In this document: in pieces, positions 8,701-17,439 of the stretch
Numbering within the stretch: position 1 is the first letter of the stretch
Layout: every line of letters begins with the position of its first letter
Assembly: GCF_902833645.1 (NCBI RefSeq)
Contig: NZ_CADFGE010000007.1
Span: 310,001-374,000, forward strand
Source of the DNA: Paraburkholderia fungorum
GTDB taxonomy: Bacteria > Pseudomonadota > Gammaproteobacteria > Burkholderiales > Burkholderiaceae
Reading direction: 5' to 3'
DNA length: 64,000 nucleotides
Program-made: the position numbers and the translations under genes
The notes under the pieces: generated by a model
The model's database searches: none
What the model was told of the DNA's origin: nothing
The model's input: only the letters and a program-made list of their open reading frames with translations

Positions 8701-9341
8701 GCGAATTGAAGGAAGGGCGGGACAAGCTGGTCGCCGGTGTGATCGCGTCGCTGCGTACGCAGATGACCCAGCGCGGCAAGATGCTGATCGCGTTGCTCGA
8801 CGACGGCACGGGCCAATGCGAAGTGACCGTCTTCAACGAGACTTTCGAGGCGAATAAGCCGTTATTCAAGGAAGACGAGTTGCTGGTGGTGCAAGGCTCG
8901 GCGCGTAACGACGCGTTCACGGGCGGCATCCGCTTCACGGTCGATACGGTGATGGACCTTGGCCGCGCCCGCTGTCGTTATGCGGAAGCCGTGAAGGTGC
9001 AGATGAACGGCAATGCGGACGCATCGGCATTGCGGCGCGTGCTCGAAGCACATAGCGCGGGTAAGGACGAGCCGCAAGCCGCGCCGGCGCCGGCGGCCTC
9101 GTCGCGCGGCGGCAACGGTAACGGAGGCGGTGGTGGGCGCAACGGCGGAGGCTATGGTGGCGGTGGCCAACGCCAGGCCGTGCAGATCCCGAACGGGCTC
9201 GCAGTGCAGGTGGTTTATCGCAGCGAGAATGCGCAAGGTGAAATGCGTCTGGGCGACGCATGGCGCGTAAAGCCCACCGACGAACTGCTCGCGGCCTTGC
9301 GTGGCGAGTTCGCAGGAAGCTCGATCGAGATTGTTTATTGA
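5760..9341 (+). CDS. dnaE: DNA polymerase III alpha subunit
   Basis: Catalytic subunit of the replicative polymerase, 1193 aa, normal for beta-proteobacteria. An N-terminal PHP domain (FVHLRVHSEFSIADG onward) is followed by the C-family palm with the GPGRGSGAGS loop. The first two catalytic aspartates are in PDFDIDF and the third in VKFDFLGL. Helix-hairpin-helix and OB-fold regions follow, the latter with beta strands around LIALLDDGTGQCEV. ATG 5760 has GGAG five bases upstream; ATG 5769 is a possible alternative. The unusual part is a Gly/Asn-rich linker (encoded near 9100-9176) between the OB-fold and the last ~50 residues. Confidence 0.97.
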   Translation: MSPMSDPRFVHLRVHSEFSIADGIVRLDDIVKAAAKDGQGALALTDLGNAFGLVRFYKEARGKGVKPIAGCDVWITNPDDRDKPSRLLLLVKNRRGYLNLCELLSKASLTNQYRGRAEIEAGWLESGLGEGLLALSGAQQGDIGLALAAGNEEAAKRNALHWAKVFPGGFYIELQRCGQPGGEQYVQQAVALAASLKLPVVATHPMQFMTPDDFTAHEARVCISEGDILANPRRSKRFTSEQYFRTQEEMAKLFADIPSALANSVEIAKRCNLTLELGKPKLPLFPTPDGMSLDDYLVQLSKEGLEKRLEQLYPDTAEREAQRETYYQRLEFECGTIIKMGFPGYFLIVADFINWAKNNGVPVGPGRGSGAGSLVAYALGVTDLDPLRYNLLFERFLNPERVSMPDFDIDFCQHGRDRVIQYVKDKYGADAVSQIATFGTMAAKAAVRDIGRVLDLGYMFTDGIAKLIPFKPGKHVTIADAMKEEPLLQERFDNEDEVRQLLELAQRVEGLTRNVGMHAGGVLIAPGKLTDFCPLYTQGDESGVVSQYDKDDVEAVGLVKFDFLGLTTLTILDWAERYIRRLDPSKKDWSLAQVPLDDAASFSILKKANTVAVFQLESRGMQGMLKDAQPDRFEDIIALVALYRPGPMDLIPSFCARKHGREVVEYPDPRVEPVLKETYGIMVYQEQVMQMAQIIGGYSLGGADLLRRAMGKKKAEEMAQHRELFRQGAAKNGLTGEKADEIFDLMEKFAGYGFNKSHAAAYALLAYYTAWLKAHHPAEFMAANMSLAMDDTDKVKILFEDCLANKMAVLPPDVNLSAYRFEPVAEPDGKRSKTIRYGLGAIKGSGQNAIEEILRAREEGPFIDIFDFCNRVDRRIVNRRTVEALIRAGAFDTLHANRAQLIASVSLAMEAAEQASANAMQAGLFDMGDAPSQGHELVDEPEWPEKKKLQEEKAALGFYLSGHLFDAYKDEVRRFVRQKIGELKEGRDKLVAGVIASLRTQMTQRGKMLIALLDDGTGQCEVTVFNETFEANKPLFKEDELLVVQGSARNDAFTGGIRFTVDTVMDLGRARCRYAEAVKVQMNGNADASALRRVLEAHSAGKDEPQAAPAPAASSRGGNGNGGGGGRNGGGYGGGGQRQAVQIPNGLAVQVVYRSENAQGEMRLGDAWRVKPTDELLAALRGEFAGSSIEIVY

Positions 9342-9343
9342 TG

Positions 9344-9357
9344 GCGGGTTCGCCCGC
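9344..9357. terminator. Hairpin with TTCG loop after dnaE
   Basis: GCGGG-TTCG-CCCGC starts three bases after the dnaE stop codon. The stem is short and stable with a UUCG-type loop, but no T-tract follows, so rho-independent termination is uncertain. Confidence 0.35.
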
Positions 9358-9443
9358 GGCGCGCGTGGGCAAACTCAAAGCCATTGGCAAGCTCAGGTTG
9401 CAAACTCTGGTCGCAAGCCTTGCCCTGGCTCCTGGCCTCGCTA

Positions 9444-10205
9444 CTAACGCTGCGTCTTTTCCCCCAGCCGCGCCAGTTTCAGAAACCGGTAGTACACCGT
9501 TTCCGCGTTGAACACCGCGATCATGAAACCCGCGCGACCGTCGAGGAATCCGCGCCGCAGAACGTAGGTCCGCACAAAGGCCCAGGCGCCGCGCCCGAGC
9601 GCCTTGCCGAAGCTGCCGCGCTTGCCCGCTGCATGACGTTGCTGCGCGCCCGCTGTCGAATACGCGTCGAGCTTGCGTAGCACGGCTTCGAAGTCCTCGT
9701 ACGAGTAGTGCATCAGCTTGCCGGTCAGGCGTTGCGAAGGCGTATCGAATACCAGGCGCTCATGCACGAGGTCGTCTGAAAAACGCGCAGCGCCACGTTT
9801 GAACAGGCGCGGAATCCAGTCTGGATACCAGCCGCTGTGGTGAATCCAGTGGCCGCAGAAGCTCGACAGCCTGTCTACCGCGTAGACGTCGGCGGTAGGG
9901 GCGGCCAGCGCCGCGCGAATCGCCGCAGCCAGTTCCGGCGAGACGATCTCGTCGGCGTCGAGCGAGAGAATCCAACTGGTGGTGAGCGCATCCACGGCAC
10001 GGTTTTTCTGCGGGCCGAAGCCTGGCCAGTCGGTGTGCTCGAGTACGTGCGCGCCGTGTGCCCGGGCAATTTCAGCGGTACCGTCGGTGCTGCCGCCGTC
10101 GATCACGACGATCTGATCGGCGAAGGCCACGGCCTGCAGGCATTCGGCCAGTCGCGCCGCCGCGTTTTTGGTGATGATGGCGACGCCGAGGGTGGTTTCT
10201 TGCAT
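9444..10205 (-). CDS. Glycosyltransferase family 2, WaaE/KdtX-like
   Basis: A 253-residue GT-A fold glycosyltransferase likely acting on lipopolysaccharide core at the cytoplasmic face. Visible motifs are the nucleotide-binding VIDGGSTDGT and the metal-binding DADE in ILSLDADEIV, plus a conserved WFPxF-like region seen here as DWPGFGPQKNRAVD. It has no signal peptide or clear membrane span. ATG 10205 gives MQETTLGVAIITKN, a typical GT2 start; the longer upstream frame lacks support. It is transcribed away from msbA, with 189 bases between the two starts. The resemblance to WaaE (a beta-glucosyltransferase in enterics) comes from motif pattern only, so the exact sugar is unknown. Confidence 0.85.
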   Translation of the reverse strand: MQETTLGVAIITKNAAARLAECLQAVAFADQIVVIDGGSTDGTAEIARAHGAHVLEHTDWPGFGPQKNRAVDALTTSWILSLDADEIVSPELAAAIRAALAAPTADVYAVDRLSSFCGHWIHHSGWYPDWIPRLFKRGAARFSDDLVHERLVFDTPSQRLTGKLMHYSYEDFEAVLRKLDAYSTAGAQQRHAAGKRGSFGKALGRGAWAFVRTYVLRRGFLDGRAGFMIAVFNAETVYYRFLKLARLGEKTQR

Positions 10206-10394
10206 ACCTGAATTGCGTGGAAAGTGCCGGGTGGCGGAATGAGTCGCGCAAAGTATACAGCCCGGCCACCTAACCCGGCCGATCCGCAACCGCCGGCTAT
10301 GATCCTCAACCGTTTACAATGCTGTTTTTGATATTTCGCGTGCGAGGCATTCTGCCCGTTACGCGGATGCTTTCCCGCATTCTCAGAGGATTCC

Positions 10395-12188
10395 TTGAGC
10401 GCGAAGCCAACGTTAAGCAAACCCATCGGTTCAGGAGAGGCCTCGTCGCCTGCCGTCGTTTTCCGACGCTTGTGGCCTTATATCAAGCCGCTGATGTGGG
10501 TGGTGGTCGGCGCGATCATCGCCATGGCCGTGAGCGCCGGCACTGACGCGGCGATTCCCGCATTGCTCAAGCCATTGCTGGACAAGGGCTTCGGCGCGCA
10601 TGCCAGCGACAACGCCAAATGGTTCGTGCCGGCGGCGGTGATCGGTCTCGCGCTGGTGCGCGGTGTGTCGCAATATGCGTCCGGTTATCTGCTCGCTTAC
10701 GTGTCGAACAAGATCCTGCTCGAACTTCGCCTGAAGATGTTCGACCGCATGATCCACACGGGCGTGGCGTTCTTCCAGCGCGAAACCGCGAGCACGGTGA
10801 TCAACGCGATCGTGTTCGAGGTGAACCAGATTCTCAACGTGCTGTTGAGCGTGATGGTCACGCTGGTGCGTGACTCGCTGACGGTCGTCTTCCTGCTCGG
10901 CTATCTGTTCTACCTGAACTGGCGGCTGACGTTGATCGTCGCGGTGCTGCTGCCGGGGATCGGCTGGCTGGTCGGCAAGATCAACCGCCGTTTGCGGCGC
11001 CTGAACCGCGAGCATCAACTGTTGACCAACGAACTGTCGTACATCGTCGAAGAAACCGTGGGCGGCTACAAGGTCGTCAAGGTGCACAACGGCGAGCAGT
11101 ACGAGATGGACCGCTTCACGGCAATGAGCAAGCGTCTGCGCGGTTACGCGATGCGCATGACCGTCTCAGGCGGCCTGGCACAACCGTTGACCCAGTTTCT
11201 TGCGTCGATCGCGCTCGCCGTGGTGATTACGATCGCGGTAGTGCAATCGTCGTCGGACCAGACCACGGTCGGCGGTTTTGTGGCGTTCGTCACGTCGATG
11301 CTGCTGATCATCTCGCCGCTGAAGCACCTGATGGACGTGAACCAGCCGCTGCAACGCGGCATGACGGCGTGCGAACTGATCTTCGGCCTGATCGACGAGC
11401 CGTCGGAACCGGCGGGCGGCGGCAAGCCGCTCGAGCGCGCCCGCGGCGAAGTGGAGTTCCGCGACGTCTCGTTCAGCTACGGCAGCAATGCCACGCATAA
11501 CCGCCACACGCTCACCGAGGTGTCCTTCAAGGTGGCACCGGGCGAGATGGTTGCCCTGGCGGGCCCGTCGGGCAGCGGCAAGACCACGCTGGTGAATTTG
11601 CTGCCGCGCTTCTTCGATCCCACCGGCGGCGAGATCCTGGTCGACGGCGTCGCACTGCCTGAGTACGGTCTGCACGCGCTGCGCAGCCAGATCGCGATGG
11701 TGAGCCAGGACGTCGTGCTGTTCAACGACACGGTGGCCAACAACGTCGCCTATGGCCAGACGGCGGATCCGGACAAGGTCAAGGCGGCGCTGCGCGCGGC
11801 GAACCTGTGGGATACCGTCGAGGCGATGCCTGAAGGCATCGACACCCTGGTCGGCGACAACGGCATGATGCTCTCGGGTGGTCAACGCCAGCGTCTGGCG
11901 ATTGCGCGCGCGATTTATAAGGACGCGCCGATCCTGATTCTCGACGAGGCCACCTCGGCGCTCGATTCCGAGTCCGAACGCCACGTGCAGGCGGCGCTGG
12001 AAACCTTGATGAAGGGCCGCACCACGCTGGTAATCGCGCACCGTTTGTCGACCATAGAACGCGCCGACCGGATTCTGGTCATGGAAGCCGGGCGTATTGT
12101 CGAGAGCGGCAGCCACCGGGAACTGCTGACCCAGGGCGGCCTGTACGCGCATCTGCATCGCATCCAGTTCCAGCAGGACGCCGCGTAA
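10395..12188 (+). CDS. msbA: Lipid A export ATP-binding/permease protein MsbA
   Basis: Homodimeric ABC exporter that flips lipid A-core from the inner to the outer leaflet of the inner membrane. The 597-residue half-transporter has an N-terminal six-TM domain (about 20-320) and a C-terminal ATPase with Walker A GPSGSGKTT, the Q-loop region, signature LSGGQRQR, Walker B ILILDEATS and a switch His in VIAHRLST. The start is TTG 10395, supported by AGAGGA at 10385-10390. The neighbours are all lipopolysaccharide glycosyltransferases, which favours MsbA over a drug exporter. Confidence 0.93.
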   Translation: MSAKPTLSKPIGSGEASSPAVVFRRLWPYIKPLMWVVVGAIIAMAVSAGTDAAIPALLKPLLDKGFGAHASDNAKWFVPAAVIGLALVRGVSQYASGYLLAYVSNKILLELRLKMFDRMIHTGVAFFQRETASTVINAIVFEVNQILNVLLSVMVTLVRDSLTVVFLLGYLFYLNWRLTLIVAVLLPGIGWLVGKINRRLRRLNREHQLLTNELSYIVEETVGGYKVVKVHNGEQYEMDRFTAMSKRLRGYAMRMTVSGGLAQPLTQFLASIALAVVITIAVVQSSSDQTTVGGFVAFVTSMLLIISPLKHLMDVNQPLQRGMTACELIFGLIDEPSEPAGGGKPLERARGEVEFRDVSFSYGSNATHNRHTLTEVSFKVAPGEMVALAGPSGSGKTTLVNLLPRFFDPTGGEILVDGVALPEYGLHALRSQIAMVSQDVVLFNDTVANNVAYGQTADPDKVKAALRAANLWDTVEAMPEGIDTLVGDNGMMLSGGQRQRLAIARAIYKDAPILILDEATSALDSESERHVQAALETLMKGRTTLVIAHRLSTIERADRILVMEAGRIVESGSHRELLTQGGLYAHLHRIQFQQDAA

Positions 12189-12304
12189 GGTGCGCGGCAC
12201 GACACGTCAATTCGTGCGAATCTCGGTTCACGCGGTCCGCTGGTCTGGACCACGCACGACTTACCCCCTTAACATTTGACGAGGCGCTGGCGCACGCTGT
12301 CTGA

Positions 12305-13381
12305 ATGAAGAAACTTGGACTCTCCAGTAACGCCTTGCAGCACAGTGGCGGTCTCGAGCGCTACGCAATGGATCTCGTGCGCGGCTTTGCCGCGCACGGC
12401 ATCGAACCGGCTTTCTTCGCGCGTCGTTTTGACACCTCGCTGCGCGAATACGGGTTGGTCGAGCCGCACCGCATCAATGTCTCCTTCCTGCCTGGCAAGT
12501 TGCGTGACCGCTGGTTTTCGTGGCGGCTGCGCGCGGCGCGCCGCGAGGCGCATGTCGATGTGCTGATCGGCTGCAACCGCGTCGATTCGTCCGACGTGGC
12601 GATTTGCGGTGGCACGCATCTCGGTTTTTTGCGGGCGACGAGGCGCGCGCCGAAGCGTTCGGATCGCTGGCAGATTGCACTCGAGAGACGCCAATACGAA
12701 CGCGCGAAGGTCGTGGTGGCGCATTCTCAGTTGATGCACGACGAGTTGCGTGAACTGTACGGTGTTGACGAGGCGAAGATCCGCGTGTTGTTTCCACCCG
12801 TGGACGGCGCGCGCTTTGCGCCGACTGATGCCGTAACGCGCGCGACCTTACGCCGAAAGTACGGTTTCGCCGACGACGAGATCGTCCTGCTGTTTCCGTC
12901 GAGCAGCCATGAGCGTAAAGGTTTGCCATTCATCGAAGCCGCGCTGCGCAACACGGCGCCGCCCGTGGTGGTGGCTGTGGCCGGGCGGCCGCCCGCGCGC
13001 ACGTCCGAACGGTTACGCTATATCGGCTACGTGAAAGAGCTCGCGGAGTGTTATCAGGCCGCCGACTTCACGATCCTCGCATCGACTTATGAGCCATTCG
13101 GCCTGGTCGGCATCGAATCGGTGATGTGCGGTACACCAGTCATTTTCCCGTCGAGCATCGGTTGCTGCGATGCGATTGCCCCGCATGCGAAATTCGTTTT
13201 CGCGCCGGACGATTTGGCCGATCTGTGCGCGACACTCGAGCGAGCGGTGCGGGAGTCTCGCGACGGCACGCGGCGCGCGCCATTGGACGTCGCCCGCGAC
13301 GCGGTCCTTTACGATCCGGGCGTGGCCGCTCACGTTGGCGCGCTGTTGACGCTGGCCAGGCAGATCGACGCCACGCGTTAA
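12305..13381 (+). CDS. Glycosyltransferase family 4, WaaG-like
   Basis: A 358-residue GT-B glycosyltransferase, probably adding a hexose to the inner core heptose. The N-terminal domain carries the GGLERYAMDL motif characteristic of WaaG-like enzymes. The C-terminal domain has the phosphate-binding SSHERKGLPFIEAAL segment and the E-x7-E type nucleotide-sugar site (STYEPFGLVGIESVMCGTP). It lies 116 bases after msbA on the same strand and is probably part of that transcript. Its stop codon overlaps the first base of a perfect 20-bp palindrome, which may end the transcript. WaaG identity is inferred from motif pattern and neighbours. Confidence 0.85.
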   Translation: MKKLGLSSNALQHSGGLERYAMDLVRGFAAHGIEPAFFARRFDTSLREYGLVEPHRINVSFLPGKLRDRWFSWRLRAARREAHVDVLIGCNRVDSSDVAICGGTHLGFLRATRRAPKRSDRWQIALERRQYERAKVVVAHSQLMHDELRELYGVDEAKIRVLFPPVDGARFAPTDAVTRATLRRKYGFADDEIVLLFPSSSHERKGLPFIEAALRNTAPPVVVAVAGRPPARTSERLRYIGYVKELAECYQAADFTILASTYEPFGLVGIESVMCGTPVIFPSSIGCCDAIAPHAKFVFAPDDLADLCATLERAVRESRDGTRRAPLDVARDAVLYDPGVAAHVGALLTLARQIDATR

Positions 13382-13400
13382 GCGCCGCGGCCGCGGCGCT
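13381..13400. repeat. Perfect 20-bp palindrome at the end of the GT4 gene
   Basis: AGCGCCGCGGCCGCGGCGCT is its own reverse complement and begins at the last base of the TAA stop codon. It can fold into a very GC-rich hairpin and may terminate or stabilise the msbA-GT4 transcript, although no T-tract follows. Confidence 0.6.
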
Positions 13401-13457
13401 GCAGCAGAAGGGGCGGGACTTAGGCCCGGTTTCTCCTCGTTCCGCGGCAACGCCGCA

Positions 13458-13466
13458 TGTTATAAT
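13458..13466 (+). promoter_or_regulatory. Extended -10 promoter for the second LPS gene group
   Basis: TGTTATAAT combines a TGn element with a perfect TATAAT (13461-13466). A transcript would start near 13473 and have a leader of over 200 nt, including a 7-bp hairpin (GGGCTGT 13544-13550 with ACAGCCC 13565-13571). Together with the palindrome this fills the 13382-13709 gap and suggests that GT9-waaL-GT4 is a separate transcription unit. Confidence 0.55.
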
Positions 13467-13709
13467 TTTTAGCTATCAGCGCTTGAACTCGCTCAATTGG
13501 AGCTGAGCGGCCATATATTTCATAGAGCTTTCCATGCTGGCCCGGGCTGTTTCCGCGATCTGCGACAGCCCGCCGTGACGGGGCCGTAGGCGCAATACTG
13601 GAGGCCTTCGGGAAGAATACCGCTGGAGATTGTGCGTGGCGAACGCGACCTCGCGCCGGGTATCGGCGTACATCAATATCGCGTTGGAAACCAATGCGTC
13701 GATGAACCC

Positions 13710-14837
13710 ATGAGTCGGCTTGCCGGGCGTCTTCGTATCTTTGCGCGAGCCATCCCTCGACTGCTGATCAAGCCATTGCGCCGCGAGCCGCGGCACGCGC
13801 GCCGTATCTTGATTGCACATCATCTGTTGCTTGGCGACACGCTGCTGCTCACGCCGCTGCTCGCCAAACTGCGCGCGCAATATCCTCAATCGCAGATCGT
13901 TCTCACCTGTCCGAAGGCGATTGTGCCGCTGTATGCGGGGCGGCCTTTCGACGTCACAGCTTTGCCGTTCGATCCGCGTGATTCGAAGTCGGTGCGGGAC
14001 GTTTTGCTTTCCGGTCCTTACGACCTCGGTATGGTGCTCGGCGATAATCGATATAGCTGGCTCGCGTTGGGCGCGGGTTGCAGCTGGATCGTCGGGCATG
14101 CGGGAGATGCCCCGGCCTGGAAGAACTGGCCGCTCGACCGGAGCGTGCCGTATCCTGCCACGCCGACGGCTTGGGCGGACCTTGCCACGGAATTGATCGA
14201 CGGGCCGCCGCCGCGCGCCTACCGGCCTGTCGACTGGAGTGCGCCGCAACACGCTGCGCTACCCGAATCGGCGCAACTGGCAAAGCCTTACGTTGTGTTG
14301 CATCCGGGCGCAAGCACCAGTGTCAAACGCTGGCCCAACGCGCGCTGGCGCGAGCTTGCGCAACGCGTGGAGGCGCTCGGCTATCTGCCGGTATGGACCG
14401 GGGGGCCAGGCGAGGCGGAATTGATCCGCGCCATCGACCCGGATGCGCATCATCCGAACCTGGCTGCGCGGCTCGGTCTCGGCGAGCTGTGGCATTTATT
14501 TGCCGGCGCGCAAGCCGTGGTTTGTCCCGATACCGGCGTCGCGCATCTGGGGCGTCTGATTGGGGTGCCGACGCTCGCGCTGTTCGGGCCGGGCAACGCG
14601 CTGATTCACGGCGCGGGCCGCTATTGGCGCGAGGTCCCATTCGTGCCAATTACGATAGCCGACATGCCGTGCCGCGATCAGCCTTTCATTTTTCGCCGCG
14701 AGGTAGCATGGGTGCGGCGCTGTGATCGCAACGAGACGACCTGCGTCGCCTGGCGCGGCGACCATGCCGACTGTATGGGCCGGCTGTCGGTCGAGTCGGT
14801 ATATACCGCTTTGCAAAATGTTCTGGTGAAAGTGTAA
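13710..14837 (+). CDS. Glycosyltransferase family 9 (heptosyltransferase-like)
   Basis: A 375-residue GT-B enzyme of the ADP-heptose:LPS heptosyltransferase family. The N-terminal HHLLLGDTLLLTPLL motif and the C-terminal VVLHPGAS, VVCPDTGVAHL and PTLALFGPGN motifs are characteristic. ATG 13710 (MSRLAGRLRIF) starts just before the conserved fold; an in-frame GTG at 13632 with GGAG close upstream would add 26 residues. Its TAA overlaps the ATG of the ligase gene (TAATG), which indicates translational coupling. Which heptose (WaaC, WaaF or WaaQ type) is transferred cannot be read from the sequence. Confidence 0.88.
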   Translation: MSRLAGRLRIFARAIPRLLIKPLRREPRHARRILIAHHLLLGDTLLLTPLLAKLRAQYPQSQIVLTCPKAIVPLYAGRPFDVTALPFDPRDSKSVRDVLLSGPYDLGMVLGDNRYSWLALGAGCSWIVGHAGDAPAWKNWPLDRSVPYPATPTAWADLATELIDGPPPRAYRPVDWSAPQHAALPESAQLAKPYVVLHPGASTSVKRWPNARWRELAQRVEALGYLPVWTGGPGEAELIRAIDPDAHHPNLAARLGLGELWHLFAGAQAVVCPDTGVAHLGRLIGVPTLALFGPGNALIHGAGRYWREVPFVPITIADMPCRDQPFIFRREVAWVRRCDRNETTCVAWRGDHADCMGRLSVESVYTALQNVLVKV

Positions 14838-16183
14838 TGACTCACACGGCTGCGCGAGTGGAGCGCGTGTTTTGGATTGCCTGTCCGGTCATTCTGTTTG
14901 TGGTGATGTTCGGCCACATGACGGCGATCGTCTTCAATGCGCTCGCCCTGATGGCGCTCGGCGTGCTGGCCGCGGCCTGCTCGCCGAATCGGCCGTCGCT
15001 GTTGCACTGGCCGCTGGTGCTGCCCATTGCGGGTTGGGCCGGCTGGAGTCTGGCGTCGGTCGCATGGTCCGTATATCCGATGGTTAGCCTGCACGCGTGG
15101 TGCGACGAGGTGCTTTATCCGCTGGTATCGTTCTGGGGCTTCTGGCTGTTTGGCACCCAACTTCGGCGACCCGCGCCCGTGGTGTTCGTCAACTGGCTTG
15201 CCTGCCTGGCACTCGCCGCCATCAGCGCGCTCAACTGGGGGCATCTGCAACCGCCCACTGCCAATACCTTCCCACTGCATTTCTATAACCGTGTCGGCCA
15301 CACCAGCACGCTCGCGGTATTTGCCATGCCGCTATTTGCGGGCTTCATGCTGCGGTCGCGTTGGCGCGTGATCGGTGCTAGCGGCATCGCGCTGTGCCTG
15401 TTCATCGGATTGGCGACGCTTAACCGGTTCTTCTGGCCGGCCGCGGCCGTTACGCTTCTGATCGCGCTGTTCCCGCTGTACCGGCGCCGTCTGCTGCTGG
15501 CGATGCTGGTCATTACCGTGGTGTTCGCGGCGAGCGTCGGCACGCTCGAGTTCAGTTCCCGTCTGCGGACGGCCGGCGCGGTGCCCGCCGTCCCGCTGGC
15601 GCGTGATATCGCGATCGAGGGTCATCAGGTCTATGTGCCAGGCTCGCTGTCCGCAATCGGCGATACGGTATCGGCAGACACGCGTCCGAAGCTGTGGGCG
15701 TTTTATATCGGCGAGGCTGAGCGTCACGCATGGGTCGGGGTGGGCTTCGGCAAGCCGTTGCCGGGCTTGGTCTATCGCAGCGAAATGCCGGCCAGCTTGC
15801 TGGCCCTCGAACCGTATGCGCTGACGCACGCGCACAACCTGTTCATCAACACGTGGTTGCAGACGGGGGTCATCGGAGTTGTGCTGCAGACCGCGCTGTT
15901 GCTGAGCCTCGTCGTGCGTTTCTATCGGCTGCGGCGAGTCGATCCTTGGCTGTGTTCCGCGGGCGTGGCGCTTGTAGCCGGCATGATCGTGAAAAATACC
16001 ACCGATGATTTCATGTGGCAGACCACCATGCTCGCGTTTTGGGCTTTCGCGGGACTGCAGCTGGGTTGCGCTGAGCAAGTCGAGGCTTCAGATGGGATGT
16101 TGCCGGACACCGGACGAAGAAAATCTACGTTGGCGCCTGGTGAACAGCGGCGCAAGGTACCGACGGCGAAATTGGGCGAATAA
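14837..16183 (+). CDS. O-antigen ligase family membrane protein (WaaL-like)
   Basis: A 448-residue polytopic inner-membrane protein with about ten to twelve hydrophobic spans. It has a large periplasmic loop between late TM segments that contains the Wzy_C-type region (HAWVGVGFGKPLPG) and a THAHNLFINTWLQTG motif with the His expected in ligases. The likely role is transfer of undecaprenyl-linked O-antigen to lipid A-core in the periplasm. The start codon overlaps the stop of the GT9 gene by one base. A Wzy polymerase belongs to the same fold family, but the setting among core glycosyltransferases favours a ligase. Confidence 0.82.
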   Translation: MTHTAARVERVFWIACPVILFVVMFGHMTAIVFNALALMALGVLAAACSPNRPSLLHWPLVLPIAGWAGWSLASVAWSVYPMVSLHAWCDEVLYPLVSFWGFWLFGTQLRRPAPVVFVNWLACLALAAISALNWGHLQPPTANTFPLHFYNRVGHTSTLAVFAMPLFAGFMLRSRWRVIGASGIALCLFIGLATLNRFFWPAAAVTLLIALFPLYRRRLLLAMLVITVVFAASVGTLEFSSRLRTAGAVPAVPLARDIAIEGHQVYVPGSLSAIGDTVSADTRPKLWAFYIGEAERHAWVGVGFGKPLPGLVYRSEMPASLLALEPYALTHAHNLFINTWLQTGVIGVVLQTALLLSLVVRFYRLRRVDPWLCSAGVALVAGMIVKNTTDDFMWQTTMLAFWAFAGLQLGCAEQVEASDGMLPDTGRRKSTLAPGEQRRKVPTAKLGE

Positions 16184-16188
16184 CCAAC

Positions 16189-17439
16189 GTGACGAACGTC
16201 AATCCTTTCGCTATCGATGCTGTCCGCGCCCCGCTGCGAATCCTGTTTCATATTAACGATTTCGGCAAAGGCGGCACTGAGACCGCGCTGCTGTCCTGGC
16301 TGAAGACGCTTGACCGGCAGATGTTCGCGCCGAGCCTTTCGGTGGCTTATCCGACCGACGACCTGTCGTTCTGGCGCGCGCAGTCAATTCCCGCCGATGT
16401 GCCCGTTCATGTTCTTGCCTCGTCGAAATGGATGTACGCGCTTCATCAGGCGGCTCGCCGGCGCAAACTCGGCGTCGGCGCGAAGTTATTGCACAAGTTG
16501 CTGACCTACGGTGCGGTCCGGCCGCTGGCGGCGCTGCGTATGCGGCGTCTCGCGAAGCAGCAAGATCTGATCTGTGATTTCGATTTTTCGCTGCGCCATT
16601 TAGCGGGCAGTTGCGGAGTGCCCTGGTTCGGCGTGAGCCATTTCAGCCTGGCGGCGCGCCTCGGCAGCAAGAGCGAGCGGTATGTCGCCCGGCGAGTGAG
16701 GCATTATTCGCGCTACTCGGCGATTGTCGTGCTGACCCCCGCCATGCTGCGCGAGGCGCGGGAACTTTTCTCGGCAACCGGTCCGGACATTGTCGAGTTG
16801 CCGAATGTGATCGACGACGACGCACTGCGGCAAGCGGCGCGCGCGGAGATCAACCTTCCTGCGGAGCGGTTCATCGTTTCAGTGGCACGTCTGGACGAAG
16901 GTCAGAAGGACCACAAGACGCTGCTGCGAGCCTACGCTCAGGTACGCGAGCGCGGCTGCAGCAACGTGGCGCTCGTCCTGATCGGCGAGGGGCGGGACCG
17001 ACGCGAACTGGAGCAACTCGCCGACGAGTTGGGGGTGGGCGCATGGGTGCATTTTCTGGGCTTCTGTGCAAATCCCGCGCCCTATATCCGGCAGGCCGAA
17101 ATGCTCGTATTGAGTAGCCGCTACGAGGGTTTCGGCATGGTGCTCGGCGAGGCTATGGCGCTCGGTACACCGGCGCTTTCGACGGATTGCCCGACCGGTC
17201 CGCGGGACTTGCTGGAGGGTGGCAAGGCTGGGCTGCTGGTGCCGCCGGGCGATGTGGACGCCATGGCGGGCGCAATCGAGCGGCTGCTCACGGACACCGA
17301 GTTACGCCGGAGCCTTGCGCAGGCCGCGCTGCGAAAGGTCGAGACGTTCACGCCCGCAAGCTCCAATCAGCGGATGCTGGAGTTGGCGTTGAGCATTTTG
17401 AGGAAACAGGACGCTCCGGGCGTGCAAACGCCTCGCTAA
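16189..17439 (+). CDS. Glycosyltransferase family 4
   Basis: A 416-residue GT-B enzyme. The N-terminal domain starts with ILFHINDFGKGGTETALL, a GT4 glycine-rich motif. The C-terminal domain has SVARLDEGQKDHKTLLRA and the nucleotide-sugar site SSRYEGFGMVLGEAMALGTP with both glutamates of the E-x7-E motif. GTG 16189 is used, five bases after the ligase stop codon, so the three genes 13710-17439 form a tight operon. The product is probably an outer core or O-antigen glycosyltransferase; the sugar is unknown. The stop codon is inside a hairpin shared with the convergent gene. Confidence 0.87.
   Translation: MTNVNPFAIDAVRAPLRILFHINDFGKGGTETALLSWLKTLDRQMFAPSLSVAYPTDDLSFWRAQSIPADVPVHVLASSKWMYALHQAARRRKLGVGAKLLHKLLTYGAVRPLAALRMRRLAKQQDLICDFDFSLRHLAGSCGVPWFGVSHFSLAARLGSKSERYVARRVRHYSRYSAIVVLTPAMLREARELFSATGPDIVELPNVIDDDALRQAARAEINLPAERFIVSVARLDEGQKDHKTLLRAYAQVRERGCSNVALVLIGEGRDRRELEQLADELGVGAWVHFLGFCANPAPYIRQAEMLVLSSRYEGFGMVLGEAMALGTPALSTDCPTGPRDLLEGGKAGLLVPPGDVDAMAGAIERLLTDTELRRSLAQAALRKVETFTPASSNQRMLELALSILRKQDAPGVQTPR

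Noticed and set aside
5772..8816. 1014-codon frame antisense to dnaE
   Set aside because: His/Arg-rich shadow of a high-GC gene; the sense strand is clearly DNA polymerase III.
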